Source: an uncultured Christensenellaceae bacterium
GTDB lineage: Bacteria > Bacillota > Clostridia > Christensenellales > Borkfalkiaceae
NCBI GenBank assembly: GCA_910587005.1
Contig: CAJULB010000001.1
Span: forward strand, 124,001 to 188,000
Reading direction: 5' to 3'
DNA length: 64,000 nucleotides
Shown here: positions 1 through 8,574 of the stretch, one piece after another
How the letters are laid out: each line of letters starts with the position of its first letter
Numbering within the stretch: position 1 is the first letter of the stretch
Notes under the pieces: generated by a model
Told to the model about the DNA's origin: nothing
The model's database searches: none
Seen by the model: the letters and a program-made list of their open reading frames with translations, nothing else
Made by a program: the position numbers and the translations under genes

Positions 1-771
1 GCAACAACCCCGCTTGACGCAGTTTTGTCTTTTCTTGTTGGCGCAGGCTTTGAAAAATCACTGATTTCGGGCTTTGGGGCGGGGCTGTTTATTCCATTGT
101 ACTATCTGACCGTATTGTTAATTTCGGACAAGCTGAATTTAAGGCTTATTACCCGCATTATCGCCGTCGGCTGTTCGGCGGTTCTACTTGTTTTATATGT
201 GCTAACCTCTGTATTTTCGCCGTTTAAGGGATATAAAATTTATATTTCCGCTTATTATGGCGGCGGGGACGTAATTATTAAATCTTCGCAAGGCACCGTG
301 CTTATCGTAACCGATTATATCAATTCTTCTTATATTTCGGCTGACCTCAACAAATACTACTCCGCTAACTTGGACGGAATAATAATGCTTGGCACAAGCG
401 GAGATATTCTGCAATTTTATAACTTTGAAACAAACGCGAAAAATATTTACGTTTACAGTGAAAACGATTACATTCAGCCGTTTGACAAAATGACCGTAAA
501 TTACGAAACAGCTTTTACATTATGCGGAGCTGATTTTGAATTTAAAGACAGTTACACGCTGTCGGTGAACTGCGGCGGAGTCAATATGTGCGTATGCGCA
601 AGCGATAAAACAACCGTTGAAAAATGCGATTTGCTTGTTTCGCTATACGAACAACCGAGCTGCGTATGCGATTATAAGGTATATTTCAATTTAAGCGGTT
701 ATAAATATAACGTTTACGATAACGGCGATTTGGTTTTTACCGTAAAAGACGGTAAGGTCAATAAAAGGTAA
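1..771 (+). CDS. ComEC/Rec2-like C-terminal part, 5' truncated by the window
   Basis: The frame is open from base 1, so the gene begins outside the window. The first roughly 70 visible residues hold two hydrophobic segments. A soluble domain follows, with a GGGDVIIKSSQGTVLIVTD stretch where ComEC proteins carry the VGQGD..ILIDTG start of their metallo-beta-lactamase-like domain. The zinc-binding HxHxDH motif expected soon after is absent: the equivalent position reads LDGIIMLGTSGD. ComEC forms the DNA-uptake channel in the membrane. Here the nuclease-like domain looks degenerate, so a different membrane role is possible. The gene stands alone, convergent with rpiB, and the two share a strong hairpin. 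The assignment rests on domain layout only. Confidence 0.5.
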   Translation, partial: ATTPLDAVLSFLVGAGFEKSLISGFGAGLFIPLYYLTVLLISDKLNLRLITRIIAVGCSAVLLVLYVLTSVFSPFKGYKIYISAYYGGGDVIIKSSQGTVLIVTDYINSSYISADLNKYYSANLDGIIMLGTSGDILQFYNFETNAKNIYVYSENDYIQPFDKMTVNYETAFTLCGADFEFKDSYTLSVNCGGVNMCVCASDKTTVEKCDLLVSLYEQPSCVCDYKVYFNLSGYKYNVYDNGDLVFTVKDGKVNKR

Positions 772-811
772 AAAGCGCGCGCCCGCGAAAAATTTCGCAG
801 GCGCGCGCTTT
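772..811. terminator. Bidirectional rho-independent terminator (comEC-like / rpiB)
   Basis: A near-perfect stem (AAAGCGCGCGCC pairing with GGCGCGCGCTTT, extended by GCGAAA/TTTCGC) lies between two convergent genes. It has A/T tracts on both sides, so it can work in either direction. Confidence 0.85.
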
Positions 812-826
812 AATTATACTCAAAAA

Positions 827-1276
827 TTATTTGCCGAACTTCTTTTCTATTTCGGTTATTTTGTCAACGCGGCGCTGATGTCTGCCGCCTTCGAATTCGG
901 TATTCAAAAACGTTTCCACGATTTTAAGCGCGTAACCCGCTCCTACAACCTTTTCACCGAGCGCAAGCACATTGGAATTGTTGTGAAGTCTTGTAAACTC
1001 CGCACAATAGGTATCGTGACAGTGTGCGCAACGCACCCCGGGCACCTTGTTCGCCACAATCGAAACGCCTATACCCGTGGAACATACCACAATTCCCCTT
1101 TCGCACACGCCGTTTGCTACGGCTTCCGCCGCGGGTAAAGCAAAGTCGGGATAGTCGCAACTGTCCGTACTTTTGGTACCGAAATCGACATAGGTATGTC
1201 CGTGCGTTTCGAGGTATTTTATAATCTCGTTTTTAAGGTTCAGACCGCCGTGGTCGCAAGCAATAGCAATTTTCAT
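827..1276 (-). CDS. rpiB: Ribose-5-phosphate isomerase B
   Basis: Interconverts ribose-5-phosphate and ribulose-5-phosphate in the cytoplasmic pentose phosphate pathway. The 149 residues are the usual RpiB length. The N-terminal DHGG motif (residues 8-11), the catalytic-cysteine motif CSTGIG starting at Cys65, the LHNNSNVL segment with its His near 98, and the basic HQRRVDKI end are all present. The start overlaps the end of the ywlE-like gene by 4 bases, so the two are probably translationally coupled. The order tsaC-ywlE-rpiB matches the ywl cluster of Bacillus subtilis and relatives. Confidence 0.95.
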   Translation of the reverse strand: MKIAIACDHGGLNLKNEIIKYLETHGHTYVDFGTKSTDSCDYPDFALPAAEAVANGVCERGIVVCSTGIGVSIVANKVPGVRCAHCHDTYCAEFTRLHNNSNVLALGEKVVGAGYALKIVETFLNTEFEGGRHQRRVDKITEIEKKFGK

Positions 1277-1755
1277 TTTATTTCTTTACCGTCCTTATAT
1301 TGTGTAATATAGTTTTTGATTATTATGTCGCATGCGCGGGATATCGCATCGCGTGTGACTTTATAGGTATCGAGATTACAGCCGTAGGGGTCGGGAATAT
1401 CGTACCCGCAAACGTCTTTCATGCAAAAAACATGCCCGCACCCCTCTAAAATCTGCTTTTGGGTTTCAGTCATACAAATGACTATGGTACAGGAATCAAT
1501 CAGCTTTTGCGTCAACTGCTTAGACACAAATTTATCGGCGGAAATTCCCATATCTTCAAGCGCAATTCTGCTGTTCGGGCTGATTGCACCGCCGATTTCG
1601 GCTTTAAGTCCGCAGGAAGACACGTCCCACCAGCGAATTTTGTTGCGTTTGATTTTCGCACGCAGAATAAATTCCGCCATAGGACTACGGCACGTATTGC
1701 CAGTACATACGAAAAGCACCTTTTTACGCTTGTTTTTCTTTTTTTCTTCGCTCAT
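1273..1755 (-). CDS. ywlE: Low-molecular-weight phosphatase, probable protein-arginine phosphatase
   Basis: A cytoplasmic LMW-PTP fold enzyme of 160 residues. The P-loop CTGNTCRS spans residues 17-24, with Cys17 as nucleophile. The general-acid Asp lies in DIPDPYG near residue 122. Thr at the fifth P-loop position (Thr21) is the residue that distinguishes YwlE-type arginine phosphatases, which reverse McsB arginine marks, from tyrosine phosphatases, which usually have Ile there. A Lys-rich N-terminal extension of about 10 residues precedes the domain. Position between tsaC and rpiB supports the YwlE assignment. Substrate specificity is inferred from that one residue and synteny; no mcsB is in the window. 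Confidence 0.85.
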   Translation of the reverse strand: MSEEKKKNKRKKVLFVCTGNTCRSPMAEFILRAKIKRNKIRWWDVSSCGLKAEIGGAISPNSRIALEDMGISADKFVSKQLTQKLIDSCTIVICMTETQKQILEGCGHVFCMKDVCGYDIPDPYGCNLDTYKVTRDAISRACDIIIKNYITQYKDGKEIK

Positions 1756-1757
1756 TT

Positions 1758-2753
1758 TTATTTACTTCCGCAAGCTTTTTTAAGGCGGTTCATTACACCC
1801 GCCATAGCTCCGTCCTGTTTTTCGGGCGCGATTGCGATTATGAAGTCGGCAACCTGCTCGCCTTCACGCAGCTTCGAATAAAGATTTGCGGCAATTTCCG
1901 CTTCGGTTTTGCCTAAATTGAGAATTTCAGCCCCGACAATGCGCTCCGCCGTGCCGTTATCGCACAAAATACAAACGGCAATACCTTTTTCTGTCTGTTT
2001 TTTATATTCTTCGAGAGCCTGTTCAAATTCATCAAAGTTAAACAGCGCGGTTTTGCAGTTGGGCGAATAATGCTTGTACTTCATACCCGGCGAGCGCGCC
2101 GCAACGCCCTCTTTATAAACGTATTCCCCGCACTTGCCCGCGACTTTTTCAATCATTTCTCGGGTTACAAGCCCGCTTCGGAGTATTACGGGAAATTCCC
2201 CCGTGCAGTCCAGAACGGTGCTCTCTATCCCGCCGTTACACCTTCCGCCTTGCAGAACGACCTCTATTCTGCCGTTCAAATCGTTAAAAACGTGCTCTGC
2301 CTGCGTCGGGCTGACGTGTTTTGATACGTTAGCCGAAGGCGCGGCTATGGGCAGATTGAGATATTTTAAAAATTTTTGCGCGCCCTCGTGGGCGGGTATA
2401 CGTATTGCAAGCGTATCCAGCCCGCACGAAACCGCGGAAGAAACCGCGCCCCTGCTCTTATAGACCATTGTAAGCGGTCCGGGTAAATAGCTTGAAGCAA
2501 GTTTTTTTGCATATTCGGGTATATCCGAAACAAGCGTTGATATATCGTAGTCCTTGTGAACGTGCACTATCAGCGGGTTGTCGTTCGGACGCCCTTTGAT
2601 TTTAAAAATATTTTCCACGGCGGAGGTATCGAACGCGTTCGCGCCTAATCCGTAAACAGTTTCAGTAGGAAAAGCCACCGCTCCGCCGCTTAAAATTATT
2701 TGTTTTGAAAGCTTTAACGCGCTTTCGTCTATTTCCAGAATTTTCGTCTGCAT
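1758..2753 (-). CDS. tsaC: L-threonylcarbamoyladenylate synthase, Sua5 type
   Basis: Makes threonylcarbamoyl-AMP from Thr, bicarbonate and ATP, the first step of t6A37 tRNA modification. The YrdC domain shows AFPTETVYGLG near the N-terminus, KGRPNDNPLIVHV, and a SANVS motif. About 130 further residues form the C-terminal Sua5 domain, making it longer than the short TsaC form. The ATG at 2753 was chosen because family members begin with TKIL..ID. A TTG 21 bases upstream is in frame, but it falls in a TTGACA stretch only a few bases after the dnaB stop codon. The gene is first in a tsaC-ywlE-rpiB group. Confidence 0.92.
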   Translation of the reverse strand: MQTKILEIDESALKLSKQIILSGGAVAFPTETVYGLGANAFDTSAVENIFKIKGRPNDNPLIVHVHKDYDISTLVSDIPEYAKKLASSYLPGPLTMVYKSRGAVSSAVSCGLDTLAIRIPAHEGAQKFLKYLNLPIAAPSANVSKHVSPTQAEHVFNDLNGRIEVVLQGGRCNGGIESTVLDCTGEFPVILRSGLVTREMIEKVAGKCGEYVYKEGVAARSPGMKYKHYSPNCKTALFNFDEFEQALEEYKKQTEKGIAVCILCDNGTAERIVGAEILNLGKTEAEIAANLYSKLREGEQVADFIIAIAPEKQDGAMAGVMNRLKKACGSK

Positions 2754-2779
2754 AGTAATAATACAATTTGTCAAAAAGC

Positions 2780-4273
2780 TTAAAACGGAGGTTCTTCGTC
2801 GTCGGGCGGTACGTCCATTTCGCCGAGCGGCGTAACTTCATCGGACTGAGGCGAATACTGTTCATATTGCTGTCTTCGGCTTTCCGCACGAGCTTCCTCC
2901 TCGTTTGCGCGCGCTTCCATATCCTCGTTGAATTCGGGGTTGACAAACTTTGTAAGCTCGCCCCTGAACCTGAGCGGAATTCTTTCCAAACCGCCGTGTC
3001 TGTTCTTTGCAATGTTGAGGTAAGCCATTCCCTTTATAATCTTCTTTTTAGCCATATCCTCTTCAGTTGCGCCAACGTCGGGACGGTTAATAAACATAAC
3101 CATATCAGCGTCCTGCTCGATTGCGCCCGATTCACGCAAGTCGGAAAGCTGAGGCTCGCCCGTCTGGATACGGCGGAGCTGTGAAAGCGCAAGCACGGGC
3201 ACATCAAGCTCCTTTGCCATAATTTTCAAATCGCGCGTAATGGACGCGACTACCTGCGTTCTGTTTTCGTCGCCGCCCATACGTTTACCGCTGTCCATAA
3301 GCTGAATATAGTCAATCATTATCAAATCCAGCCGACCGCCGTTCCGCGCTTTTATTCTACGACATTTGGAAAGTATTTCCGCGGGTGTAACCAGCGAAGA
3401 ATCGTCTATATTAATTCTGCTTTTTCTGAGTTTTTCCTGCGCTTTGGCAATTTTTTTCCAGTCGCTGTTTTCAAGCTTACCCGAAAGCGCCGCCGCCATA
3501 CTTACGCCCGCCGCACTGCACAAAAGTCTTGTTAAAATTTCCGTTTCGGACATTTCCAAAGAGAAAACCGCACATACAAGCCCTTCGTTCAAGGCCGCGT
3601 GCTCGACTATATTCATTGCAAGCGAGGTTTTACCCATACCGGGGCGGGCGGCAAGCACTATCAGATTGGTTTTCTGGAAACCGTTTGTAAGCTTATCAAG
3701 CCTGATAAAGCCGGTTGAAACTCCGCGGTAAGCGTTTTTGTCCTCCGCAAGCTTCTGGAATTTTTCCAGAACCAAATCCAGCCCCTCGCTTTCGCGTATG
3801 TCCTTTACCGAAGAAGTATCGTTTTTGCGGGAAACAGCGTAAACCTTTTCCTCGGCAAACTGAATACTTTCTACCGAATTTGCACTCTTTTGCGAAAACT
3901 CGACTATCTCGCGGGCGGCGCGGATAAGGCTTCTGTTAACGCTGTCGCGCTTGACTATTTCAAGATAATACTTGTAATTAGCCGCAGACGGAGTTATCTG
4001 CGCAAGCTCGGTAATATAGGAAATTCCTCCCGCCTTTTCAAGATTTCCGTCGTTTTCAAGTCTGTCGGTCAGCGTAATAATGTCAAGCGGTTTGCGCTCG
4101 GCAAAATTCATTTTTATTGCGGAAATGATATACTGGTGCGATTCCTGATAAAAGTCCTCTTTCTTTAAACCGTCCAAAACTTCCGCAAGAATTTCGTTGT
4201 CGATAAGCATACAACCCAAAAGCGCCTGCTCTGCGTCGAGGTTGTTGGGCATAACGTTTGTTTTTTCTGCCAT
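2780..4273 (-). CDS. dnaB: Replicative DNA helicase DnaB
   Basis: Hexameric 5'-3' helicase that unwinds the chromosome ahead of the replisome. It has an N-terminal DnaB domain (NNLDAEQALLGCML), a RecA-like C-terminal domain with Walker A ARPGMGKTSLAMN, Walker B LIMIDYIQLM, and the LSQLRR and LRESGAIEQDAD segments. The C-terminus is an acidic, Pro-rich tail. An upstream in-frame start exists, but those 17 residues run through an inverted repeat (4301-4332) and lie outside the conserved protein, so the ATG before AEKTN is preferred. A DnaD-type and a G39P-like gene at 14.3-16.3 kb could supply its loading factors. Confidence 0.95.
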   Translation of the reverse strand: MAEKTNVMPNNLDAEQALLGCMLIDNEILAEVLDGLKKEDFYQESHQYIISAIKMNFAERKPLDIITLTDRLENDGNLEKAGGISYITELAQITPSAANYKYYLEIVKRDSVNRSLIRAAREIVEFSQKSANSVESIQFAEEKVYAVSRKNDTSSVKDIRESEGLDLVLEKFQKLAEDKNAYRGVSTGFIRLDKLTNGFQKTNLIVLAARPGMGKTSLAMNIVEHAALNEGLVCAVFSLEMSETEILTRLLCSAAGVSMAAALSGKLENSDWKKIAKAQEKLRKSRINIDDSSLVTPAEILSKCRRIKARNGGRLDLIMIDYIQLMDSGKRMGGDENRTQVVASITRDLKIMAKELDVPVLALSQLRRIQTGEPQLSDLRESGAIEQDADMVMFINRPDVGATEEDMAKKKIIKGMAYLNIAKNRHGGLERIPLRFRGELTKFVNPEFNEDMEARANEEEARAESRRQQYEQYSPQSDEVTPLGEMDVPPDDEEPPF

Positions 4274-4342
4274 AAGTAAAACTCGTTTATATATTTTTGC
4301 GCACGGCTTTACCGTTTTCAACAAAACCGTGCATTTGTTTTT

Positions 4343-6118
4343 TTAAATTCCCGTTAACTTTTCAAATTCGGTAAGCGTTTCTTCAAATTCGCGCATAGCA
4401 ACTTTAAACGGCTGTGTTGTGGAAAGGTCTACCCCTGCAAGCTTCAACAAGGATACGGGGTCGGTTGACGAACCGCCCGACAGGAATTTGAAGTAATCTT
4501 TAACGGCCTTATCGCCCTCGCTCAAAATGCGCTTTGCAATGTTGATTGCGGCGGTTATGCCCGTAGCGTATTTATAGACGTAGAACGCGCGGTAAAAGTG
4601 CGGTATTCTCGCCCACTCGCAGGAAATATTATAATCGTGCTCGATTGCCTCGCCGTAGTATTTTTTGCCTATATCCGCATAGACCTTGCAAAGATTTTCC
4701 TTTGTCAGCGGTTCGCCGCGTTCCGCCATGCTGTGGGATTCGTATTCGAATTCCGCAAACGAAGTCTGCCTGTGCAGAGTTGCGCGGATACTGTCAAGGT
4801 AATAATTGAGAAGATATTTGCGCATATCCGCGTCTTTTGCCTCATTGAGCATAAATTTAAGCAAAAGAACTTCGTTTACCGTGCTCGCGACTTCCGCAAC
4901 GAAAATTTTATAGTCGGCTTTTGAATAAGGCTGGTTTGCGCTTGAAAAATACGTGTGCAGAGAATGCCCCATTTCATGCGCGATAGTAAACACGTCGCTG
5001 ATATTCGGCTGATAGTTCAAAAGCACGAACGGGTGAACGCCGTTGCAGCCCGTGCTGTAAGCGCCGCTGCGCTTTCCGTCCGTTTCCTCAACGTCTATCC
5101 AGCGTTCGTCATGTCCCTTTTTCAAAAGCGCCTGATACTCTTTGCCGAGGGGCGCAAGTCCGCGTATAACGTAATCGTAAGCCTCGTCATAGCTGAGTTT
5201 TAACTCAACCCCGCTGACAAGAGGCGCGTAAATATCGTAAAAATAAAGCTTATCGTAACCCAAAATCTTCTTTCTGTCCGCAATATAGCGGTGCATAGCG
5301 GGAAGATTTTCGTCAACCGCTTTCAAAAGATTTTCATACACCGCTCTGTCAACGTCCTCGCTGAAAAGCGCGTGTTCGAGGCAGGAGCCGAATTTATAAG
5401 CCTTGCTTAAAAATACGTCCTTTTTTACGTTGCCCACATAAGTAGAAGTTATTGTATTTATAAGCGATTTGTATGCGCCGTAATACTTTTCGTAAGCTTC
5501 CGCCCTCTTTTCGCGGTTGTCGGAATGAAGGATAATTCCGTACATACCGTGCGTAAGCTTAATTTCCTTGCCCTCCCACTCCATAGAAGGGAACGGCAAA
5601 TCAACGTTGTCTATCATTCCGAACGTATCGGTGAAGTTGCCGAATATCTCGCCGGCCATACCTATTAATCTTTCCTCCGCTTCCGAAAGAACGTGGGGCT
5701 TGCGGTCGAGTATTCTCTTTAACATATAGTCGAAGTCTGTAAAACGCTTGTCGGCTATAAGCGATTTAAGGTATTTTTCGTCCAAAGCCGCCATTTCGGG
5801 GTCGAAAAACGCCATTTCCGCCGAGCATTTAGCAAACAGCGAAATTATTCTTGCGTACATTGCGCCGTATTTGGTATTGCCCGCGTCCTCGTCGTGGCGC
5901 ATATGCGCGTACACGGCAAGTCTTTCAACCAGCTTGCTGAATTCCTCGTCTTCCCTTAAAAATTTCAGCAAAGTTGCGCTGTCGCCGAGTTTTCCCGCAT
6001 ACTTTGAAAAAGTTATAGACTTTTCAGCCTTTTCAAAGTCTTTTTCCCAAGCTTCGTCGGTAGCGTAAATGTCCTCTATAGCCCATTTGTACTGCTGTTT
6101 TACTTCGCTTCTTTTCAT
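4343..6118 (-). CDS. pepF: Oligoendopeptidase F (M3 zinc metallopeptidase)
   Basis: Cytoplasmic peptidase that cleaves short oligopeptides. At 591 residues it has the usual PepF length. The zinc motif HEMGH is at residues 381-385, and the third ligand Glu is in the EVASTVNE segment near 409. The start is an ATG at 6118 preceded on the coding strand by GAGGTTATATAA, which offers a GAGG ribosome-binding site. It sits 12 bases from the end of the DUF711 gene, so the two may be cotranscribed. Nothing unusual was noticed. Confidence 0.95.
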   Translation of the reverse strand: MKRSEVKQQYKWAIEDIYATDEAWEKDFEKAEKSITFSKYAGKLGDSATLLKFLREDEEFSKLVERLAVYAHMRHDEDAGNTKYGAMYARIISLFAKCSAEMAFFDPEMAALDEKYLKSLIADKRFTDFDYMLKRILDRKPHVLSEAEERLIGMAGEIFGNFTDTFGMIDNVDLPFPSMEWEGKEIKLTHGMYGIILHSDNREKRAEAYEKYYGAYKSLINTITSTYVGNVKKDVFLSKAYKFGSCLEHALFSEDVDRAVYENLLKAVDENLPAMHRYIADRKKILGYDKLYFYDIYAPLVSGVELKLSYDEAYDYVIRGLAPLGKEYQALLKKGHDERWIDVEETDGKRSGAYSTGCNGVHPFVLLNYQPNISDVFTIAHEMGHSLHTYFSSANQPYSKADYKIFVAEVASTVNEVLLLKFMLNEAKDADMRKYLLNYYLDSIRATLHRQTSFAEFEYESHSMAERGEPLTKENLCKVYADIGKKYYGEAIEHDYNISCEWARIPHFYRAFYVYKYATGITAAINIAKRILSEGDKAVKDYFKFLSGGSSTDPVSLLKLAGVDLSTTQPFKVAMREFEETLTEFEKLTGI

Positions 6119-6130
6119 TTATATAACCTC

Positions 6131-7486
6131 TTAATTTTTATTTGAATGAATGGGTGCGGGAATAAGTCCGCCCCTTGCAATAAACTTTTCCGCGCCCTCG
6201 CCGTGGACGGGCATAACGGGCGCACGTCCCAAAAGTCCGCCGAAATTCACCTCGTCGCCTACTTTTTTATCGGGAGCGGGAATAATTCTTACCGCAGTCG
6301 TCTTGTTATTTATCATACCTATCGCGGCTTCGTCCGCGATAATCGCGCTTATCGTGGAAGCCGAGGTATCCCCGGGCACGGCTATCATATCAAGACCGAC
6401 CGAACAAACCGCGGTCATTGCTTCAAGCTTATCTATGCAAAGCTTACCGCGCTCGGCGGCTTCAATCATGCCTATATCTTCGGAAACGGGTATAAACGCG
6501 CCAGAAAGTCCGCCCACGCGCGAGCTTGCCATAACTCCGCCTTTTTTAACCGCGTCGTTGAGCATTGCAAGGCATGCGGTGGTTCCGTGCGTGCCGACGC
6601 TTTCAAGCCCCATTTCCTCTAAAATCGCGGCAACGGAATCCCCTCTTGCAGGCGTAGGAGCAAGCGACAAATCTACTATACCGAACTCCGCGTTCAGCCG
6701 TTTGGCCGCCTCCGTAGCAATAAGCTGACCCGCGCGCGTAATTTTGAACGCGGTGCGTTTAATCATTTCAGCCAAATCGGAAAGGTTTGCTTCGGGAATA
6801 CTTTCTATTGCGTGCTGAACAACCCCCGGCCCCGAAACGCCGACGTTAATGACCGTACCGCTTTCACCCACGCCGTGAAACGCGCCCGCCATAAACGGAT
6901 TGTCCTCTACCGCGTTACAGAACACAACAAGCTTTGCACAGCCGAAACCGCCCTGCGTTGCCGTTTTTTGCGCGGTTTGCTTGATTATTTCGCCCATAAG
7001 ACGAACCGCGTCCATATTTATGCCCGACTTCGAAGAACCGACGTTGACCGAAGAACAAAGCCTTTCGGTTGTTGCAAGCACTTCGGGAATACTTTTTATA
7101 AATTCCGTTTCGTAATCCGACGTGCCCTTGTGCACAAGTGCGGAATATCCGCCCAAAAAGTCCACGCCTACCGCTTTTGCCGCATCGTTGAGGGCCTTGC
7201 CTATCAGATAAGACTTATTTGCAAACGGCGCGCAGATTATGCTTGCCGGCGTAACCGATACGCGCTTGTTGACAATGGGAATACCGTACTCGCGCGACAA
7301 ATCGCCCGTGACCTTTACTATATTTTCGGCTTTTTTGCAGATATGGTCGTAAACGTTTTCAGCGGTTTTTTCAGCTGTTCCGCCTATGCACGGCAAGAGA
7401 GATATACCCATTGTGACGGTGCGTATATCGAGGTGCTCGCGCTCAACCATATTAATTGTTTCCAAAACTTCGTTAGTGTTGAACAT
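6131..7486 (-). CDS. UPF0210 / DUF711 (PFL family) protein
   Basis: A conserved 451-residue protein with a glycyl-radical-enzyme-like (PFL-like) fold and no established biochemical role. Recognised from the N-terminal TVTMGISLLPCIGG region, the GGYSALVHKG segment and the Gly-rich VSGPGVVQHAIESIPEA region. It is preceded by the ACT-domain protein at 7495, separated by 8 bases. That pairing is highly conserved in Gram-positive bacteria and supports both calls. A link to amino-acid sensing through the ACT protein is only a suggestion. Confidence 0.9.
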   Translation of the reverse strand: MFNTNEVLETINMVEREHLDIRTVTMGISLLPCIGGTAEKTAENVYDHICKKAENIVKVTGDLSREYGIPIVNKRVSVTPASIICAPFANKSYLIGKALNDAAKAVGVDFLGGYSALVHKGTSDYETEFIKSIPEVLATTERLCSSVNVGSSKSGINMDAVRLMGEIIKQTAQKTATQGGFGCAKLVVFCNAVEDNPFMAGAFHGVGESGTVINVGVSGPGVVQHAIESIPEANLSDLAEMIKRTAFKITRAGQLIATEAAKRLNAEFGIVDLSLAPTPARGDSVAAILEEMGLESVGTHGTTACLAMLNDAVKKGGVMASSRVGGLSGAFIPVSEDIGMIEAAERGKLCIDKLEAMTAVCSVGLDMIAVPGDTSASTISAIIADEAAIGMINNKTTAVRIIPAPDKKVGDEVNFGGLLGRAPVMPVHGEGAEKFIARGGLIPAPIHSNKN

Positions 7487-7494
7487 ATTCCACC

Positions 7495-7764
7495 TTAAAC
7501 GCTGTGCATTGCGTTAAAAATCGCCTCGTGCTGAACGTGTATAGACATACCTATTTTTTTGCCCATTTCTGCGCACTCGTCCGCAAGCACGGCAAGCTCG
7601 GTTTTAGCGTCCGATAAATCGACAAGCATAATCATTGCAAAGTAATCGCTTAAAATCGTCTGACTTATATCCAGTATATTAACCTTTCTTTCGGCAAGAA
7701 AACCCGAAACCTTTGCAATTATTCCCGTTTTGTCCTTACCTACAACCGTTAAAACAGCGCGCAT
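7495..7764 (-). CDS. ACT-domain protein (UPF0237)
   Basis: An 89-residue single ACT domain, beginning RAVLTVVGKDKTGIIAKV, with the Gly in the first loop that usually contacts an amino-acid ligand. It probably acts as a small regulatory subunit or sensor, but its ligand is unknown. Its length is normal for the family. It is the promoter-proximal gene of the ACT-DUF711 pair, followed 8 bases later by its partner. Confidence 0.9.
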   Translation of the reverse strand: MRAVLTVVGKDKTGIIAKVSGFLAERKVNILDISQTILSDYFAMIMLVDLSDAKTELAVLADECAEMGKKIGMSIHVQHEAIFNAMHSV

Positions 7765-7815
7765 AACTCTCTCCGTATAAATTTTTTATATTATATCACT
7801 TATAAACACCGTTTA

Positions 7816-8520
7816 TCAAGCGGTAAACAATACGTTTTCGGCGGGAATTTCCGCCGTGGTTCTGCCGCGAAGCTTAAAATAGAAAAACGCGTGCATTGCC
7901 GTTGTAAACTTTTTGCACTTTACAGACCATTTCGGCACAACGCCCAGAACGTCGCTTATTTTGTAATCGCCGTATCTTCTGCTGTCGTCGCTGTGGTTGC
8001 GGTTGTCGCCCAGCAGAAACACACAGCCCTCCGCCACCTTATGAAATTCTTCACCGTTCGAAGGATAATTATAATACATATTGTTAGGCGCGGTACGGTA
8101 TTCGTCGGAAATATACGGTTCTTCCTGTCTTTCGCCGTTAACGTAAAGCCAACCGTCAGTAAACCGCACGCTATCGCCACCGAACGCCACGGCGCGCTTA
8201 ATTATGTTGTCGCCTTCCGCAGGTCTGTTTACGACTACAATATCGCCGTAGGCAGGTTTTGCGCCCGTTCTTATATAAATATAATCGCCGCTTGTATCGG
8301 CAATCGGCCGCCCCGCGCTGTCGTATCCGATAACATTTGCGCCAGTGAGCGTAGGCGTCATCGAAATATTTACGACGTATATACCCGTATAACGCATACT
8401 GAAAATAATTTCCGCAGATAAAATCAGCGCCAAAATTATCAGTACAGCGTTTATAAGTATACCGGCAAAAGACAGTCCTTTTGTCTTTTCGTATAAACTG
8501 TTTCTTACTTTATTCAACAT
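7816..8520 (-). CDS. lepB: Signal peptidase I
   Basis: Membrane protease that removes signal peptides from exported proteins. One N-terminal membrane segment (about residues 20-40) is followed by the catalytic Ser in ISMTPT (Ser53), the general-base Lys in NIIKRAVAFGGD (Lys108), and the GDNRNHSDDSRRYG box. Counting from the ATG at 8520 gives a protein of about 234 residues. A TTG start 21 bases upstream is possible. Neither has a strong ribosome-binding site. The C-terminal roughly 40 residues end in a short extension of unknown use. Confidence 0.93.
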   Translation of the reverse strand: MLNKVRNSLYEKTKGLSFAGILINAVLIILALILSAEIIFSMRYTGIYVVNISMTPTLTGANVIGYDSAGRPIADTSGDYIYIRTGAKPAYGDIVVVNRPAEGDNIIKRAVAFGGDSVRFTDGWLYVNGERQEEPYISDEYRTAPNNMYYNYPSNGEEFHKVAEGCVFLLGDNRNHSDDSRRYGDYKISDVLGVVPKWSVKCKKFTTAMHAFFYFKLRGRTTAEIPAENVLFTA

Positions 8521-8574
8521 ATAAATAAATTGCTTTGCCAAAAAATTCGGCTCTGCCGGTTTGAAAAATTTCCC

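Noticed and set aside
2754..2774. Upstream TTG start for tsaC
   Set aside because: The TTG is the start of a TTGACA stretch a few bases after the dnaB stop codon, and family members begin at the downstream ATG.
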